Assembly: GCA_020627425.1 (NCBI GenBank)
Contig: JAHKXX010000208.1
Coordinates: 1 to 5,808 of the forward strand
Reading direction: 5' to 3'
Length of the DNA: 5,808 bases
From: a bacterium
Lineage (GTDB): Bacteria; Bacillota; Clostridia; Oscillospirales; Acutalibacteraceae
The position numbers and the translations under genes are program-made. This document shows positions 4,370 to 5,808 of this stretch, in pieces; within the stretch, counting starts at the first letter, position 1; every line of letters begins with the position of its first letter. A model generated the notes under the pieces. It was not told the DNA's origin and made no database searches. It was given only the letters and a program-made list of their open reading frames with translations.

Positions 4370-5808
4370 ACTGCTATCAATTATCACAGCCACTGCCCTG
4401 ACATTGGGTTCGGCATCGCTGACTGCTTTTGCAGTACAGGACGGCCAGACAGTAAGAATTACCGTCAGGAACGATAATTATACTACTGACGCCGGCAGCC
4501 CATGGGACGGAGTTCTTATTGACGAATATGTAAAGATAGACGAAAACTCCGATCCTTTGTCATTACTTAGAACAGCCCTTGAAAAGCACGGATATACCCA
4601 GACAGGCGCAGATACAGGATATGTATCTGAAATAAACGGTATCAGTGCCGGTGACGGCGCCGAAACAGGCGGCTGGATGGCAACTCTTGATAACTGGATC
4701 ACTGATGAAGGCTTGTCGGCATATACTGTAAGCTCCGGTAAGCTTGAAGGTGGCGACGAGATAAGCTTTGAATACTCTCTTAACTGGGGCGCAGATATAG
4801 GCTATGACTATATGGGAACCGATACCTCTCTGTCCGATCTGGGTATAAGCGACGGAGTGCTTTCTCCCGAATTCGGAAGCAGTAATAATTATACGCTTAC
4901 TCTACCGGAGGGTACGACTTCGGTTACTGTAGCTCCTAAGGCAAAAAACCGTGCTTTCAGAGTAAAGACATATAAAAACGAGTATACCCCTGCAATAGCA
5001 GGTACAGACTATAAGTATTCGGAGCCTATAGAAGTAACCGAGGGAGATGTGATATATATCGGCGTAGCAAACAGCTCATGGATGAGCTATGTACCTGAGG
5101 GCGTAACGGAAACGGTCTATACGGTCAGCATTGACAAAACAGCGGATATTGTCGATACAGAGGTACAGTCTGTTATAAGCGCTATAGAAGCAATTGATGT
5201 TAACAATATGTCCTCTGTTACAAAAGCGAGAAACGGATACAACAGTCTTACCGATGAGCAAAAATCACAGGTAACAAATTACGACAAGCTCGTTGCTGCG
5301 GAGAACAGTATAAAGACTGCAATAGAGATAGACAAGGATATAGAAAAAAAGGCAGCTGAGATCTTCGGCAATACAAATATCGCCGGGAACGAGTGGCAAA
5401 TCATCATTAAAGCTCGTCTCGGGATACTTTCACAAGAAGAAAAAGAAGCATATATTAACAGTGTTAATTCATATGTACATGCAGTAGGCGACGCAAAACT
5501 GAGCAGCACCCGTTCTACCGATAATTCACGCTTTGTAATTGCACTGTGTGCAGTAGGAGCCGATCCTTCTGACTTAGACGGTTATGACCTTACCGCACCC
5601 CTCAAGGATATTGATTATGTAAAGGCTCAGGGAGTTAACGGCTCTGTCTATGCTCTTATAGCCCTTGATGCTGCAAAAGACGGTCTTACAGCAGAAAAGC
5701 AGGCTCTTATCGACGATATCTTGTCGGCAGCACTTCCGAATGGTGGGTGGACATTTTTCGGTGAAGAAGCCGATCCCGATATGACTGCTATGGCTATTAC
5801 GGCGCTCA
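4353..5808 (+). CDS. Secreted DUF4430/transcobalamin-like protein, probable corrinoid-binding (3' end beyond window)
   Basis: The frame is open for 485 codons to the window edge with no stop. A Sec signal peptide has a lysine-rich start, a hydrophobic core and a probable cleavage after AFA (27/28). Residues about 33-150 are a DUF4430 domain, related to the C-terminal domain of transcobalamin and intrinsic factor: LLRTALEKHGY, GYVSEINGISAGD, GGWMATLDNW (106-115), then GKLEGGDEISFEYS. Residues about 158-261 match a cadherin-like beta-sandwich (LSDLGISDGVLSPEF...YTVSI). Residues about 265-325 are a helical linker with the surface-protein motif LTDEQKSQVTNYDKL (299-313). From about 330 an alpha/alpha barrel begins, with R387STDNSRFVIAL, a NGSVYALIALDA block and NGGWTFFG..ADPDMTAMAITAL (DPDMTAM at 474-480), typical of the prenyltransferase/transcobalamin fold. 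I infer extracellular B12 capture, because both B12-carrier folds occur under a cobalamin riboswitch. The anchor, if any, lies past the edge. Confidence 0.85.
   Translation, partial: MKTKTKLLSIITATALTLGSASLTAFAVQDGQTVRITVRNDNYTTDAGSPWDGVLIDEYVKIDENSDPLSLLRTALEKHGYTQTGADTGYVSEINGISAGDGAETGGWMATLDNWITDEGLSAYTVSSGKLEGGDEISFEYSLNWGADIGYDYMGTDTSLSDLGISDGVLSPEFGSSNNYTLTLPEGTTSVTVAPKAKNRAFRVKTYKNEYTPAIAGTDYKYSEPIEVTEGDVIYIGVANSSWMSYVPEGVTETVYTVSIDKTADIVDTEVQSVISAIEAIDVNNMSSVTKARNGYNSLTDEQKSQVTNYDKLVAAENSIKTAIEIDKDIEKKAAEIFGNTNIAGNEWQIIIKARLGILSQEEKEAYINSVNSYVHAVGDAKLSSTRSTDNSRFVIALCAVGADPSDLDGYDLTAPLKDIDYVKAQGVNGSVYALIALDAAKDGLTAEKQALIDDILSAALPNGGWTFFGEEADPDMTAMAITAL

Noticed and set aside
4353..5808. 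Prenyltransferase or squalene cyclase enzyme
   Set aside because: The barrel repeats share that fold, but the protein is secreted, carries DUF4430 and is B12-controlled. The catalytic region of a cyclase is not visible in the part present.

Overview
The window looks like chromosome from a low-to-moderate GC, gut-type Firmicute. Strong AGGAG ribosome sites, a consensus sigma-A promoter, Gram-positive gene families and codon use suggest Clostridia, probably Ruminococcus/Oscillospiraceae. That placement is inference. It holds two separately controlled transcription units on the + strand and no rRNA, tRNA, CRISPR array or insertion sequence.

Unit 1 (about 93-3777) starts with a GC-rich, hairpin-forming stretch (1-92) unlike the rest of the window. 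A near-perfect promoter (TTGACA-18-TATAAT) and a short leader follow. Three tightly spaced genes come next: a DegV-family fatty-acid-binding protein (FakB type), a three-domain DAK2 kinase (FakA type) and a divergent PlsX-like phosphate acyltransferase. Together they would make a compact acyl-phosphate module: FakB presents a fatty acid, FakA phosphorylates it, and PlsX exchanges acyl-phosphate with acyl-ACP. Both FakB and PlsX differ from the usual family at conserved positions, so this may be a specialised set.

Unit 2 (about 3808 to beyond the right edge) opens with a cobalamin riboswitch (3822-3999) closed by a 12-bp P1 stem and carrying a recognisable B12 box. A terminator-like hairpin sits just before the first gene. 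That gene encodes a 97-residue basic protein with one homing-endonuclease-associated (HNH_repeat-like) helical repeat. It overlaps by 17 nt a secreted multidomain protein cut by the window edge. This protein has a signal peptide, a DUF4430 domain (related to the C-terminal domain of transcobalamin/intrinsic factor), a cadherin-like beta-sandwich, a helical linker and the start of an alpha/alpha-barrel with prenyltransferase/transcobalamin-like repeats.

The most interesting reading is that unit 2 makes a bacterial analogue of animal B12 carriers, an extracellular corrinoid-capture protein under direct B12 feedback, with an unexplained small putative nucleic-acid-binding protein co-transcribed between riboswitch and carrier.
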